From contig JAPZLL010000052.1 of the NCBI GenBank assembly GCA_036250225.1, forward strand, positions 186,001 to 250,000: 64,000 nt of DNA, read 5' to 3'. Below are positions 34,301-44,860 of this stretch, piece by piece. The notes under the pieces were generated by a model. It ran no database searches. It was not told the origin of the DNA and saw nothing but the letters and a program-made list of their open reading frames with translations. The position numbers and the translations under genes were made by a program. How positions within the stretch are numbered: position 1 is the stretch's first letter; every line of letters starts with the position of its first letter. The DNA comes from Cercophora sp. LCS_1. Taxonomy: Eukaryota; Ascomycota; Sordariomycetes; Sordariales; Lasiosphaeriaceae.

Positions 34301-36223
34301 TGCCTTGCGGGGGCATACCTCACAGATGGTCAAGTCAAAAGAGCAGTTAAACTGCTTGAACTCGTGGTGGAGGCCGAAACGGCACTCCCGGAAGATGATG
34401 AATCTCGATTAACCTCACAGAACCAGCTTGCACATGCATGCATAGGTAACAAGCAAGTGAAAAAAGCAGTCGAGTTACTAGAGCACGTGGTGCAAGTCAG
34501 GAGGGCACTCCCCGAAGATAATCACGAGAAGCTGGCGTCGATTCATGCTCTTGCGTCAGCATATCGAAACGACGGAGAACTCCAAAAAGCGATTGGCCAG
34601 TTGGAAGATGTGGTCCGGATCGAGGACAAGTTGCTTGCGGAAGACCACCCTGAATGCTTGGCTTCACAGAACAGCCTTGCAAATGCATACCTTGATAACG
34701 GAGAGGCTGACAGGGCACTGAACCTACTGCAAAAAGTGGTTGAGGTTAGGAAAAGGATATCAGCGGCAGACCACCCCCACCTATTGGCCCCGCAACACAA
34801 TCTTGCAAGGGTATATTCCAGGCTTGGGGAAGTGGGGAAGGCTGTAGAGTTGATGGAACATGTGGTGAAGACGGAGAAAAGGCTCAGAAAAAACCACCCA
34901 CATCGGTTGGTGTCACAGAAGGAACTTGCCACGATGTATGCAGAGGGTGGGAGGTTGGAAGAGGCCATGCAGCTTTTAGAACATGTGGTGGAGATCCAGG
35001 AGAAGACGTTGGATGAGGGTCATGGGGATTTGTTGACATCACAGCACGAACTTGCAATGATGTATTCGGAAGGCGGAAGGTTGGGCGAAGCGATTCGACT
35101 GATGGAGCATGTGGTGGAAGTCGAAAAGACAACACCGGCAGAAGATGACCCATCCCGTCTGGCATCACAGCACGAACTTGCAATGATGTATTCAAGTGAT
35201 GGAAGGTTAGGCGAGGCAATTCGGTTGATGGAGCATGTGGTGGAAGTCGAATCAACAATACTGGCAGAAGATGACACATTCCGTCTGGTATCGCAACACG
35301 GACTGGCGATAATGTATTCAAAAGATGGGAAGTTGGACGAGGCAATTCGGTTAATGGAGCATGTGGTGGGACTGGGGAAGACAACACTAAACGAAACCGA
35401 CACCCCACTTCTGGTATCACAGCACGAACTTGCAATGATGTATTCACAGGGGGGGAAGTTGGGCGATGCAACTCGGTTAATGGAGCATGTGGTGGAAGTG
35501 AAGAAGACAATACTAAACGAAACCGACACCCAACTTCTGGTATCACAGCACGAACTTGCAATGATGTATTCAAAGGGGGGGGAATTGGGCGATGCAATCC
35601 GGTTGATGGAGCATGTGGTGGAAGTGAGTAAGACAACACTGGAGGAAGACCACCCAGATCAGTTAGGATCACAACACGGACTTGCAATGATGTATTCAAG
35701 TGATGGAAGGTTAGACGAGGCAATTCGGTTGATGGAGCATGTGGTGGAAGTGATGAAGACAATACCGAACGAAACCCACACCTCACTCCTGGTATCACAA
35801 TACAGATTGGTAATGATGTATTCGGAAGGCGGAAGGTTGGGCGAAGCGATTCGACTGATGGAGCATGTGGTAGAAGTCGATAAAACAACACTGGCAGAAG
35901 ATGACACAAACCGTCTGGTATCGCAACACGGACTTGCAATAATGTATTCAAGTGATGGAAGGTTAGACGAGGCAATTCGGTTGATGGAGCATGTGGTGGA
36001 AGTCGAATCAACAATACTGGCAGAAGATGACACAAACCGTCTGGTATCGCAACACGGACTGGCGATAATGTATTCAAAAGATGGGAAGTTAGACGAGGCA
36101 ATTCGGTTAATGGAGCATGTGGTGGAAGTCGAAAAAACAACACTTGCAGATGACCCATCGAGAATGATCTCGGTCGAGGCACTTCAAGACATGTACGCAG
36201 AGCGGGATGGCAGTGGAAACTAG
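31382..36223 (+). CDS. NLR: patatin - NB-ARC - TPR (PLP-1-like)
   Basis: Exons 31382-31442, 31491-31629, 31687-32057, 32187-32561 and 32820-36223; 4350 nt, 1449 aa, every join in phase. The N-terminal patatin-like phospholipase domain has the oxyanion motif DGGGIRG (residues 21-27, across intron 1), nucleophile motif GGTSTGG (across intron 2), WQIARATSAAPAFFKP (formed by intron 3) and IDAAIGYNNP with the catalytic Asp. NB-ARC follows: FVGRKATVDTL, P-loop GLGGMGKT (about residues 396-404), LLIVDNADD and LFTTRSEE. The C-terminus has about 15 TPR units of 42 aa plus a partial one, the last nine nearly identical. This is the architecture of Neurospora crassa PLP-1, an NLR-like protein that triggers allorecognition cell death; that role here is inferred. 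No sec-9-like gene is in the window. Confidence 0.93.
35036..36163 (+). repeat. 126-bp tandem repeats encoding TPR units
   Basis: Nine units with exact 126-bp spacing from the second one on: starts near 35036, 35165, 35291, 35417, 35543, 35669, 35795, 35921 and 36047. Each encodes SQHELAMMYSxxGRLxEAI followed by RLMEHVVEV and a variable linker. Upstream TPR units (34270-35030) have the same length but are much more diverged. Confidence 0.95.
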
Positions 36224-36534
36224 GAGCCAGCTGGGGGAGCATTACACATGTCAATATACCGATTCCGTGTACCACCCAACAATTCCAAAGATGTGCATCG
36301 TGATCAACGCCCATCGATTCCCCAACACAATACCAAGTCGTCGCCGTCGAAACGGGTACGGTACCTGCACCGCCAAGCCCCCAAAACTCTGGGGGTGGAT
36401 CCCCTCCACCCCTAAACCAACGCAGAATGACGTCGACACCGCGTTCACATGCCAAACCATCACCACTCTCGCTCTCCTGAAAACATCACCATTCCTACCC
36501 TCCCAATCCCCAATCCTCCTATCCCACAGCAACC
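36224..36534. promoter_or_regulatory. Spacer between the NLR and ant1
   Basis: Some 311 bp between the NLR stop and the ant1 start. It must hold the NLR 3' UTR and the ant1 promoter. The last 100 bp are C-rich, like other leaders in this window. No ORF of note in the sense frame. Confidence 0.5.
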
Positions 36535-37725
36535 ATGCCCCGCGCATCCAAACTCCTCCCCTCCCTAGGCCACGCCGGCTCCGGTGCGGGCGGCACGGTG
36601 GTCTCCACCCTCCTAACCTACCCCCTCGACCTAGTCAACACACGTCTCAAAGTCCAACGCCAGCTACGCATCGACGGGACGATATCCCCATCAGACGCCT
36701 ACGACGGTATTATCGATGCCTTCCGAGCCATCTACGCCAAAGAAGGAGGCTTGTCTGCTTTTTTCGCGGGATTGGGGACGGATTTGGCCAAGTCGGCTGC
36801 TGATTCCTTCCTCTTTTTCCTGTTTTACACCGTATGTCCCGCCAATCCGGAACGCAAACAAAAACTAATGGGAGATGGATAGTGGTTCCGCGCCCGGCGC
36901 CTCCACGCCCGCAACGCATCCTACCTCTCCACCCTCGAGGAGCTCGCCGTCGGTGCAGCGGCAGGCGCCTGTTCCAAAGCCTTTACAACACCTGTTGGGA
37001 ACGTTGTTACGAGACGGCAGACGGCTAGCTTGCTGCATAACGGGAAACCAGCTGGCACCAGCTTCAGCGAGACGGTGGCTGAGATACGTAGCGAAAAGGG
37101 ATGGCTTGGGTTGTGGGCTGGCTATTCAGCCAGTTTGGTGTTGACGCTGAATCCGAGCATGACGTTTTTCTTGCAGCAGACGTTGAAGAGGGTGTTGGTT
37201 CCACGGGAGCGGTGGGATGAGCCGGGGAGGAGTGTTACGTTCTTGTTGGCGGCGGGGAGTAAAGTTGCCGCTACGAGCGTGACGTATCCGTTTCAGATTG
37301 CGAAGGCTAGGGTGCAGGTTTCTTCTTCTGGCAATAAGAAGGAGGAGGACAAGGGAGAAGAACAGGGGGAGGGGATCAAAAGGATGGCGAGGGAGACGAT
37401 TTTCGCGACGGTGGTGAGGATTGCGAGGACGGAAGGAGTTAAGGCGTTGTATGATGGGATTGAAGGGGAATTGCTCAAAGGGTTTTTTAATCATGGGACG
37501 ACGATGATGGCCAAGGATATTATTCATGGGTTTTTGGTCAGGTTGTATTTGGGGCTGTTGGTGTTTTTGCAGAGGTATCCGGCGCTGAGAAAAAGGTTTT
37601 TGGATAAGATAGCGAGGGTGAGGGATGAGGCAAGGGCGAGGTACCAGATTACCGAGGCGGTGGGCGTGGCTGGGGTGAGTGAGCTGAGGAGGAGACTGGC
37701 ATTAGGGAGGATGGTGGGTAATTGA
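36535..37725 (+). CDS. ant1: Peroxisomal adenine nucleotide carrier (ANT1/PMP47-like)
   Basis: Exons 36535-36831 and 36883-37725; 379 aa. Mitochondrial-carrier-family protein with three repeats. Repeat 1 holds TYPLDLVNTRLKVQ and the follow-on EGGLSAFFAGLGTDL; repeat 2 holds TTPVGNVVTRRQT and KGWLGLWAGYSASLVLTLNP; repeat 3 holds TYPFQIAKARVQV and EGVKALYDGIEGELLKGFF. The SADSFLFFLFYT and LNPSMTFFLQQ segments are typical of the PMP47/Ant1 branch, which exchanges ATP for AMP across the peroxisomal membrane to support fatty-acid activation. A Lys/Glu-rich insert (NKKEEDKGEEQGEG) sits in the third repeat. The stop lies only 78 bp from the stop of the convergent NOSIP-like gene. Confidence 0.92.
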
Positions 37726-37803
37726 TGAGGGATGATGTTATGATCATGACCTGTATTTGTATTTCTGTACCATATTGATCACTTTTCGGAAGGTATTGAG
37801 AGC

Positions 37804-38962
37804 TCAACACTGGAAGTTGACCTGGTCTCTCTTGACCTGATTCGCACCACCAGCCGAAAACCCGGTGCCCTCTCGTCGTAGCTCTACCAAGCCAGGCTTG
37901 ATCTTGTCCTTTTCCTTGCTTTCCTTCTTGGAAGCCTTCTCGGGTTTCTCCGTCAGGTCCGCGTCACACACGTAACAACGCATGGCGTTGGGATCGGAGC
38001 CAGGGGTATGCGGATCGTGATTGTCCGACGATTTGATAAACTTGTCGACGCAGCTTTTGCACAGCACATGACCGCATGGTTTCGCAAGCGTGGCCCTAGA
38101 CGAGTTTGAGAGCGCCTTACTGCAGGCAGGACATGTCCTCTGCGGCGACTTGGTCTTGGCGTCCCTCTCCTCGGTAAAGTGGATGGTGACGAGCGTGTGC
38201 AGCGAGTAAAAGTGCGGCCTATCCTCCGGGGCCGCTGGACACGTCGGTTGGCTTTTGACCTTTTTCTTGACCTCGTGGAGGATGTCGTCCTTTTTCAGCG
38301 ACGGGGTGACAGATGGCGACCAAAAGGATGGGAGGGTTGGTTTTGATGCCTGTCGTCGTTAGCACTGGCTGCGATCCACAGGGGATTGCAAACACACCTT
38401 TTCATCATCAATCGCCTTCCTGGCCTTGTTTCGCTCCTCGGCCGCAATGCGCGCCAGCTCATCCTCGTCAAGCGAAAACTTGCGCTTCTCGCCCCTTTTC
38501 ACATCTGTCCGCTCGGCCCTCGGCACTGCGTCACCGTCCTTTCCATTTCTCTTCACTTCAAGGCCCGCCTGCGTCAATTCAAACTCGCGAACAGCGCGCT
38601 CCTGCGCCTCGAGGTCCTGACGGGCTTGTTCCTCGGCCGCTTCGCGCTCTTCCTGCTCCTTGACCTTTTCGAGTCGCTTGATCTCCTTTTTCTGGGCTAG
38701 GATGTTGCTGAGGGCGCATTCGCGGCAGAATATGTCGCCGTGGGTGCATGCGACTGGGTCAATGGCGGGTTCTAGACAGAGACCGCACGAAGCAAACGGA
38801 AGAAACGACTCGCGCGAGAGGCGGGCTGTTGACGCGCCCCATGCTGCTTTTGCGAGGTTGCGCTCGTGCGAGGTGAAGACGGGCCTGCTTGTGTTTCTTT
38901 TGCCTGGACGGTTAGGTTCTGGGATTGCTGTGCCGTGGTTGCGGGGACTTACTGTGTGACAT
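37804..38962 (-). CDS. NOSIP-like RING/U-box protein
   Basis: Exons (-) 38962-38953 (10 nt), 38903-38398 and 38349-37804; 353 aa. The start MSHSKRNTSRPVF is formed across the first intron. The N-terminal half has the NOSIP-type zinc-binding region (FASCGLCLEPAIDPVACTHG, then IFCRECALSNILAQKKEI) followed by a long charged helix (KRLEKVKEQEEREAAEEQA). The C-terminal half has a second RING-like set: TCPACSKALSN, KPCGHVLCKSCVDKF and MRCYVCDADL. Two split RING/U-box parts joined by a coiled linker are the family signature (nitric oxide synthase-interacting protein; an E3 ligase in animals, found with spliceosomes). The function in fungi is not established. It ends in a Lys-rich segment. Confidence 0.9.
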
Positions 38963-39533
38963 TTTGGTTGTTGAGGTTGGGATAAGGTCGTGAGGTTGCG
39001 CTGGATTGGATGTAGGTAAAGTGGGTACAGAAAAGGCGGACTGGGAGGTTTTAGAGACACGAAGCGGAAGCCTAGTCTCACATAACGCTGGGTAATAATT
39101 GGTGAAACAGCAAAAGTATATTAACCATCATTTTTATTTATTTATCAAAATATCTGGCAGAAATCGATACGACTATTGAGAACATTTCAAGCAGCATCAG
39201 TTGCTTTCAACGTCCCTTTTCTGTCCTGCACCTACTTGAGTCCTGAGCTCCAGTGGGGCCGCGCCAAGAAAACCCGCTGGCGCGGAACGGGCTTCGGCAG
39301 CGATTCTCGAATTTGACACCCTTGTCACTCTTCAACACGCAACTTTCTCATCCCTTTTCGATCTTTTCAGATCGTTCACTCATTTGCACCGTCGCCTGTA
39401 CCTCCTATCTCTCCTACAACTACCTCCTAGGACAGGACCTCTCACAGCCCCACGAAACCAACCATGCCGTAACCCACCGCCACCTTCACCAAAAAAAAAT
39501 CTTTCATACCGCCTCTTATACATCACCGCCGTC
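38963..39533. promoter_or_regulatory. Divergent promoter region NOSIP-like / tafazzin
   Basis: About 570 bp between divergent starts. An AT-rich core (39105-39160, with TATTTATTTATC) lies in the middle. The side toward tafazzin is C/T-rich and includes an A9 run near 39491-39499. No ORF supported. Confidence 0.5.
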
Positions 39534-40592
39534 ATGTCCTCCTCACCACCAAAACCCACGCAACCCCCCCTCCCCTCCCGCCTCACAACCTCTTTAATAA
39601 TGGGGACAACCGGCCTCCTCTCCAAACTCTTCCTCAACACCGTCAACACCCTCGAAATCCACAACCTCCCCTCCTTCCTGTCTCTGCTCGAATCCCGCCG
39701 CGATCCTGCCCACCGCACGCGCGGCCTCCTCACAATCTCCAACCACGTCTCCGTCCTCGACGACCCCGTAATCTGGGGCGGTATTCTCCCCCTAACCACA
39801 ACCTTCACCCCGACCTCCCTCCGCTGGACCCTCGGCGCAGCAGACATCTGTTTCAAGAATCCTGCTCTATCCGCCTTTTTCACAGCCGGTCAGGTGTTAC
39901 CCACACACCGGTCCAAGCATTCGACATATGGTGGTCCGTTTCAGGCTTCTATCACACAGGCGATTCAATTACTGAGCGCGCCTGCGGCGGCAAAGGGGCT
40001 GTATACCACCACTGGCAAGGACGTTTATGTCTCCCCGGCGAAATGGGGATCTAACCGGCATGCGTGGGTTCATGTCTTCCCCGAGGGCCTGGTGCATCAG
40101 CATCGGGACTGCGACTTGCGGTATTTCAAGTGGGGCGTCGCGAGGCTTATTTTGGAGAGTGAGCCTGCGCCGGATGTGGTGCCAATGTTTATTGAGGGGA
40201 CGCAGGGGATCATGCCGGAAAATAGGGGGTTTCCGCGGTTTTTGCCCAGGGTGGGGAGACGGGTGCGGGTCGCATTTGGAGAGGCGGTGGATTATGAGAG
40301 GACGTTTGGGGATTTGAGGACAAGATGGAGGGGGCTGGTTGAGCGGAGGGGAGTTGGGAAGGGGGAATTGGGGGAGGTGGAGGATGAGAGGTTACGGTTT
40401 GGACGGGAGGCGCAGGAGATTCGGATCGAGTGTGCGAGGAGGATCAGGGAGGAGATCATGAAGGTGCGGAGGGGAATGGGATTTCCAGAGGGTGATGAGA
40501 GGTTTGGGTTGGCGGAGACGTGGAGGGAGGATGGGGAGAAGAAGGGACGGTATAGGAGCGGTGTTGATGGGAGCGATATTAATCAAGATTAG
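39534..40592 (+). CDS. taz1: Tafazzin (cardiolipin-remodelling acyltransferase)
   Basis: Single exon, 352 aa. PlsC-type acyltransferase motif I (HX4D) is NHVSVLDDP (His71 to Asp76); motif II is around LRWTLGAADICFKN and the GQVLPTHR segment; FPEGLVHQ is motif III; and VVPMFIEGTQGIMPENRG is the block characteristic of tafazzins. The mitochondrial enzyme transfers acyl chains between phospholipids to mature cardiolipin. The C-terminal 90 residues are charged (RRGVGKGELGEVEDERLRF). The start at 39534 is the first ATG next to conserved sequence; the frame is open 50 codons upstream without an obvious domain. A second in-frame Met lies at residue 23. Convergent with the PLC-like gene. Confidence 0.94.
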   Translation: MSSSPPKPTQPPLPSRLTTSLIMGTTGLLSKLFLNTVNTLEIHNLPSFLSLLESRRDPAHRTRGLLTISNHVSVLDDPVIWGGILPLTTTFTPTSLRWTLGAADICFKNPALSAFFTAGQVLPTHRSKHSTYGGPFQASITQAIQLLSAPAAAKGLYTTTGKDVYVSPAKWGSNRHAWVHVFPEGLVHQHRDCDLRYFKWGVARLILESEPAPDVVPMFIEGTQGIMPENRGFPRFLPRVGRRVRVAFGEAVDYERTFGDLRTRWRGLVERRGVGKGELGEVEDERLRFGREAQEIRIECARRIREEIMKVRRGMGFPEGDERFGLAETWREDGEKKGRYRSGVDGSDINQD

Positions 40593-40711
40593 ATTTGTAG
40601 GAGTATGCGGAGAGATACTGGGTATGAATGGATGGATATCAAAATATCAAGACAATGATATGGATATAATTGATTGGACCCTGACAAACTAAACGTGATC
40701 TTACGATCTGG

Positions 40712-40732
40712 GTATCTATCTATCTATCTATC
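40712..40732. repeat. TATC tetranucleotide microsatellite
   Basis: About five tandem TATC units in the 221-bp convergent spacer between the tafazzin stop (40592) and the PLC-like stop (40814). No other feature is seen in that spacer. Confidence 0.9.
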
Positions 40733-40813
40733 CCACGTACAAATCCCAAACGCCATTCCTTGCAAAACAACAACTTACAAGACCACTCACAAAAGGAACC
40801 TGATAATCGCCAC

Positions 40814-41884
40814 TTACAGCAGAACAAAAACCCCGACCAAAAACCCAAACAACCCCCAGTTTCCTCGCTCGTTGACATTCCTCTCCGACCCCGAAACGAC
40901 ATTGCTCACACTCGCCTTCCTCCCCGACGGCACAATCCCATTGATCCGATCCGCTGCGTCGATCGCCGGTCCCTGGTCGTAAAAATCCACCAGCACAAAA
41001 ACCGGTTTGACGCCCCACTGAGCCTGACAACTCTGCGCGTGCAGACCCAGTGCTCCCGTCGTGGTAGTCGACGGTGAATTCGTCGTGGCAATATCCCCCA
41101 CATTCGGCACCGTGATATCGCTCGTGATTTCCGTATACGCAAAATGGTTCATGAGGGGTATCATGCCCTTGCTAATCGCATCCGCTGCTGTTCCGGCTGA
41201 CGATGGCCGATCCAGGGTACAGTTGAATCCGGAGAGCCGGCGCACGTCGAATGGTGTTTCGAAGACGTGGGTGAATTCGTCTAGTAAGAACGGGTGTGCT
41301 GCTGACGGCGAGGAGATTCCTGCAATAAAGACGACCATGCGCTTGTTGGCGCTGATCATGGATTGCAGCGTTGGCCAGCCGGTGCCGTCGGGCGCAAATC
41401 CGTATTGGGAGATGCCTGCTGCATCGAAAGCCGCGCCGAACGATGAAGCAGGGGCATTGTCCGAGTTGACCAGGAGAATGGTGATGACGTCGTTGGGGTT
41501 GGTGTCGAGCCAGAACTTGATGCGGGCGAGCCAAGCTGACAAAAGACCGGCGTCGAGGAGGGCGCATGTGGTGTGGCAGAGCTTGAGGGTATTGTTTTCC
41601 AGGTGCACTTGGCCTTGGAGGAGGCGGATGCCGGCGGAGAGGGCGACGGTTGCGTTGAAGAATTGGTTGCCGGCTAGAGAGTTTCCTGTCGACTCGTCGC
41701 GGAGGAAGGACGAGTCGTGGGCGCCCATGTGGGTGATGTTGTTGTAGGAACGGTTGCAGAGGAGGGGCGAGTTGTTACAGGCGACACTGGCAGAAGGAGA
41801 TGATGAGGGTTGGGCTTGGGGAGCGCCTTGCACATAGGGAACCAGTCCGAGGATGGCCACGGCGGCCTGAAGAAAGGAGACCAT
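40814..41884 (-). CDS. Secreted PLC-like phosphodiesterase, probable GPI anchor
   Basis: Single exon, 356 aa from ATG 41884. A signal peptide of about 20 residues (MVSFLQAAVAILGLVPYVQG) precedes a PI-PLC-X-like TIM-barrel domain: NNITHMGAHDSSFLRD with the first catalytic-type His near residue 56, GIRLLQGQVH, LKLCHTTCALLDAG, WLDTNPNDVITILLVN and KPVFVLVDFYDQGPAI. N-glycosylation sites (NRS, NNT, NCT) are present. The C-terminus (SGSERNVNERGN then LFGFLVGVFVLL) looks like a GPI-attachment signal: small residues, spacer and hydrophobic tail. Fungal members are extracellular or wall proteins with untested substrates. The frame is open another 88 codons upstream but reads as a cysteine/serine-rich leader, so the start before the signal peptide is chosen. 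Confidence 0.9.
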   Translation of the reverse strand: MVSFLQAAVAILGLVPYVQGAPQAQPSSSPSASVACNNSPLLCNRSYNNITHMGAHDSSFLRDESTGNSLAGNQFFNATVALSAGIRLLQGQVHLENNTLKLCHTTCALLDAGLLSAWLARIKFWLDTNPNDVITILLVNSDNAPASSFGAAFDAAGISQYGFAPDGTGWPTLQSMISANKRMVVFIAGISSPSAAHPFLLDEFTHVFETPFDVRRLSGFNCTLDRPSSAGTAADAISKGMIPLMNHFAYTEITSDITVPNVGDIATTNSPSTTTTGALGLHAQSCQAQWGVKPVFVLVDFYDQGPAIDAADRINGIVPSGRKASVSNVVSGSERNVNERGNWGLFGFLVGVFVLL

Positions 41885-43302
41885 GGTGAAGTTGTTGAAA
41901 AGTAAAAGTAAATCCCAAAGGGAGAGAGAGAGAGACAGACAGAGAAATGTCAACACCAGGGATGGGGCGGCGTGGCAGGACTTTAAGACAACTTCTTCGT
42001 TGTCGTCCAAGAACGAAACGACAGACAGACGGGCAGCTAAACTGAAAATGGGAATGTAGAAGTAAAAGTAGTAAAAAAGGTAATAAGGAAGCGAAACAAA
42101 AACTTGCACGTGTGTACGCGCAAACAAGGGAGGGATTCGTCCCAACACGAGTCAAAACGACGGATTATGCCACATTCATCCGCGTTACAAAATGTCCTGG
42201 AAACCGCGAGGATCAACTAGGATCTGGGCCATCCCGTCTGGTCTGTCTGCCGCAGGCAAGGAGGGAAGCCTTGTGGGGAAGGGCCATGCAGTGTGTGCAG
42301 TGCTGCGCCCCAGCCGTCGTCGACGTCAGCTCTGTTTCGGAATCCCGCCGCCAAACCCGGGACTCTCTGCGATTGAGCCCAGCCTGCTTCCTCGAAACGA
42401 GGCACCGCCAGTTCGTCGTGCCCCAAATTCGCTTCCTCCCATTTCATTTCTGTTTGGAGTTGACGAACGAGGCCGCACACAAAACGGGCCGAGCGCCGAA
42501 TGTGAATGAATTCCTGACAGGCTGTTGTGTCTCGTGCACGCAGGAGGCTGGCCACAGCCCTGACCATGAAACTCCGCCCGCCTGGCGACCAGTGAAACAC
42601 CCCCCGAAGAATGCCCTGCAGCTGCTTCTCAGCCGCCTCCCCAACAATTTTCGCCCGATCGGGTCGTCCTTGGCGCCAACACCGCTACGCGGGCACCTCC
42701 CTGAGCCGACGGTCCGTCCACTGGCCAGACGCCGCGCCGAGTTATTCTTGGCCCGGTCTGGGCAAACCCTAAAGGCTCCTCCGCCGCGCGTTCTTGCCCG
42801 GGTCTGCATGGTAGAAGGATCACAAAACTATTTGCTTACCGGGCTCCTCATGTCAGCTCCGACAACTAGACTCAATCTGTGCTCAACTCGTATCTCATAG
42901 GCCAAAAGGGGGCGGCAGTGCATCTGATCAACTCAAGAGTTTGGACGAACTGGAAAAGCTCCAAGAAATTCAAATTGAGTCTTGGGGTCTCTGCAAAGCT
43001 CCGAACCTCCGACTACCAGCATCAGACGACCGTTGTTCCACAACTCGCTCGGTGAGAGATGCAACGATCCGCATGTGCACAATGTAATAAACAACACAAG
43101 ATTCCAGCCGGAAGGTAAACCGACAAACTTTTCGGCTCGGCTCGTCGTGCGCCACCCGCACTCTCTAGAGCCACAAGTCAGAGGTTGGTTGTCCACAACT
43201 GTGCTTCCTCAACTCACCGTTATGCTTCAAGCCTCACGCCACACCTTCATTTCGTCCATCGGCAACCGGGTAAGGTAAGAAAAGGACACTTTACCTAACC
43301 AA
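41885..43302. other. Intergenic region upstream of the PLC-like gene
   Basis: About 1.4 kb. The PLC-like promoter reads leftward from here; GA-rich sequence near 41920-41945 lies in its leader. Overlapping ORFs up to 262 codons (42112-42900) show no domain and mirror GC-rich composition. The right end is the 3' UTR of cdc37. Nothing else seen. Confidence 0.5.
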
Positions 43303-44860
43303 TCACTCCGGGTCATCGGCATACTTGGCCTCCTCCCGCAACTGCTCAAGCTTCTTTTCGCCTTCGGCCGTTGTGGCGTCGATGATCTCCTCTTCCAAAC
43401 TCAGAATACCAGCCTGAAAAGCAGAATTAGCAAACACGTTCCCAGGAGCAGCGCCTTCTTGAGACGTACCTCCCCCAACAACCCCACCATTTCCTCAGCC
43501 TCGTCAACCTTCATCTTGCCTAGAGCCTTGTTCACCTCATCCAGGCTTCCCGTCTCCAGCGCCTTCTTCATCTCGGGCTTGAAGCCATCGAAAATCTGCC
43601 TCCCCTTTTGCTCTTCTGGATCCTGACTATCGCTAGGCGGGATACGAATGTTAATGACAGTCCCAGGCTCCACCGCGTGAAGCTGGATCTGCTCCACGCC
43701 CTCTACGTTGCCCTCAGCCTCGTCCTTGGCTCGCTGAATGTTGATTTCCCGCGCCCGGTTCTTGATCTTGGCATACGTATCTTGCACGTCCTTGAAGAAG
43801 ACGCCCTGTGCTTGGTGACCTGGCGTCGTGATACGCTTGAAGAAGAGGGCTACGCCGTCACGACCTAGGGCACGGCAGTATTGGAGGAGCAGCGCTTGGT
43901 GCACGCAGTTACGGGCGTAGTCATCGCGGTTCTGCAGTTGGGCGTCAAAGGCTAGGACAAGCAGGCCATCTGTCTCCTTCTCCGTGAGAATCTCAGGATG
44001 CTTGGAGAGATAGGCGAGTGATTCCTGGTAGGAACCTGATTTGATCTTGGCAAACGCGACACCTGCGGGTGATGCCTCCATCTCGTCATCGCCAATATCT
44101 TCGGTGGTGGTTTTCTCGGGAGGCGAGGTCGAGAAGTTGGGATTGAGAAGCTCGACCGAGGAAGACGCAGGAGCAGACGAGGAAGGCGCCGGTTCCTTGG
44201 ATTTGTTGATGATCGAGCTGTCAAACCCGGTGTGGATCTTCTCGCTCGTGATCTTGCGGGACTCCTCGGTCTCCAGTTCGGCCAGCTTCTTATGCAGCTC
44301 GGACTGGAGGTCGGTGACCTTCTTGAGATGGTCCTCGATCTCCTCAACCATGGCACTGTAGCGCTGTTCTTGCGAAACCTTCTTCTCGTCGAGAGCCTTG
44401 TTGACCTGGTCCAGCAGAGTAGCCATCATCTTCGTGTACGTAGGCAGCTGTTCTTCGGCATTGTGAACACCGGCCGGACGGGGAGGTGGCTGGTCGTCCT
44501 TGGGGTCTAGGGACACTGCCGACTCCATAACAGCGCGAAAGGCAACCTCGCCGGGGTTACGGGACTCAGCCTCGGCGGCATGGCTCCTGAGGGAGGACAG
44601 GAGGGACGAAATGCGCTTGATAAGGGAGTCGTTGATAATGCGCTCGTATTTTAACGTCTCGATCTGGTTCTTGCGCTGGGCGCGTTCCATGTGAATCTGG
44701 TTCTGCTTGGCCCGGATGAAGGAGCGCTTGTCGACATTGGGATGGACCTCGATGTCGGAATCATCGCTGAGCTCCAGCGCGTCCTGGAGGGAGGGAGGTT
44801 AGCACGATCGTAGAAGGCGGGGTTAGGACGCCGTACCCATTTGCTGTAGTCGAGCGGCAT
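43303..44860 (-). CDS. cdc37: Hsp90 co-chaperone Cdc37
   Basis: Exons (-) 44860-44837 (24 nt), 44783-43470 and 43413-43303; 482 aa. The first exon gives MPLDYSKW, and the join gives DALELSDDSDIEVHPNVDK, the classic Cdc37 N-terminus that binds client kinases. The Ser in SDDSD is near the CK2-phosphorylated Ser13/14 position of other Cdc37 proteins. A coiled-coil region (QIETLKYERIINDSLIKRI), the central Hsp90-binding domain (SYQESLAYLSKHPEILTE, then the LLQYCRALGRDGVALFFKR segment) and the C-terminal domain (FKPEMKKALETGSLDEVNK) follow in order. It ends with an acidic helix (LEQLREEAKYADDPE). It escorts kinases to Hsp90 in the cytosol. Confidence 0.96.

Noticed and set aside
34884..36455. 523-codon antisense ORF over the TPR array
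   Set aside because: It mirrors the 126-bp repeat: the period is a multiple of three and no unit carries a stop in that antisense frame, so it stays open. The sense protein is clearly the real one.
42112..42900. 262-codon plus-strand ORF upstream of the PLC-like gene
   Set aside because: No domain, overlapping competing ORFs on both strands, and position in a promoter region.
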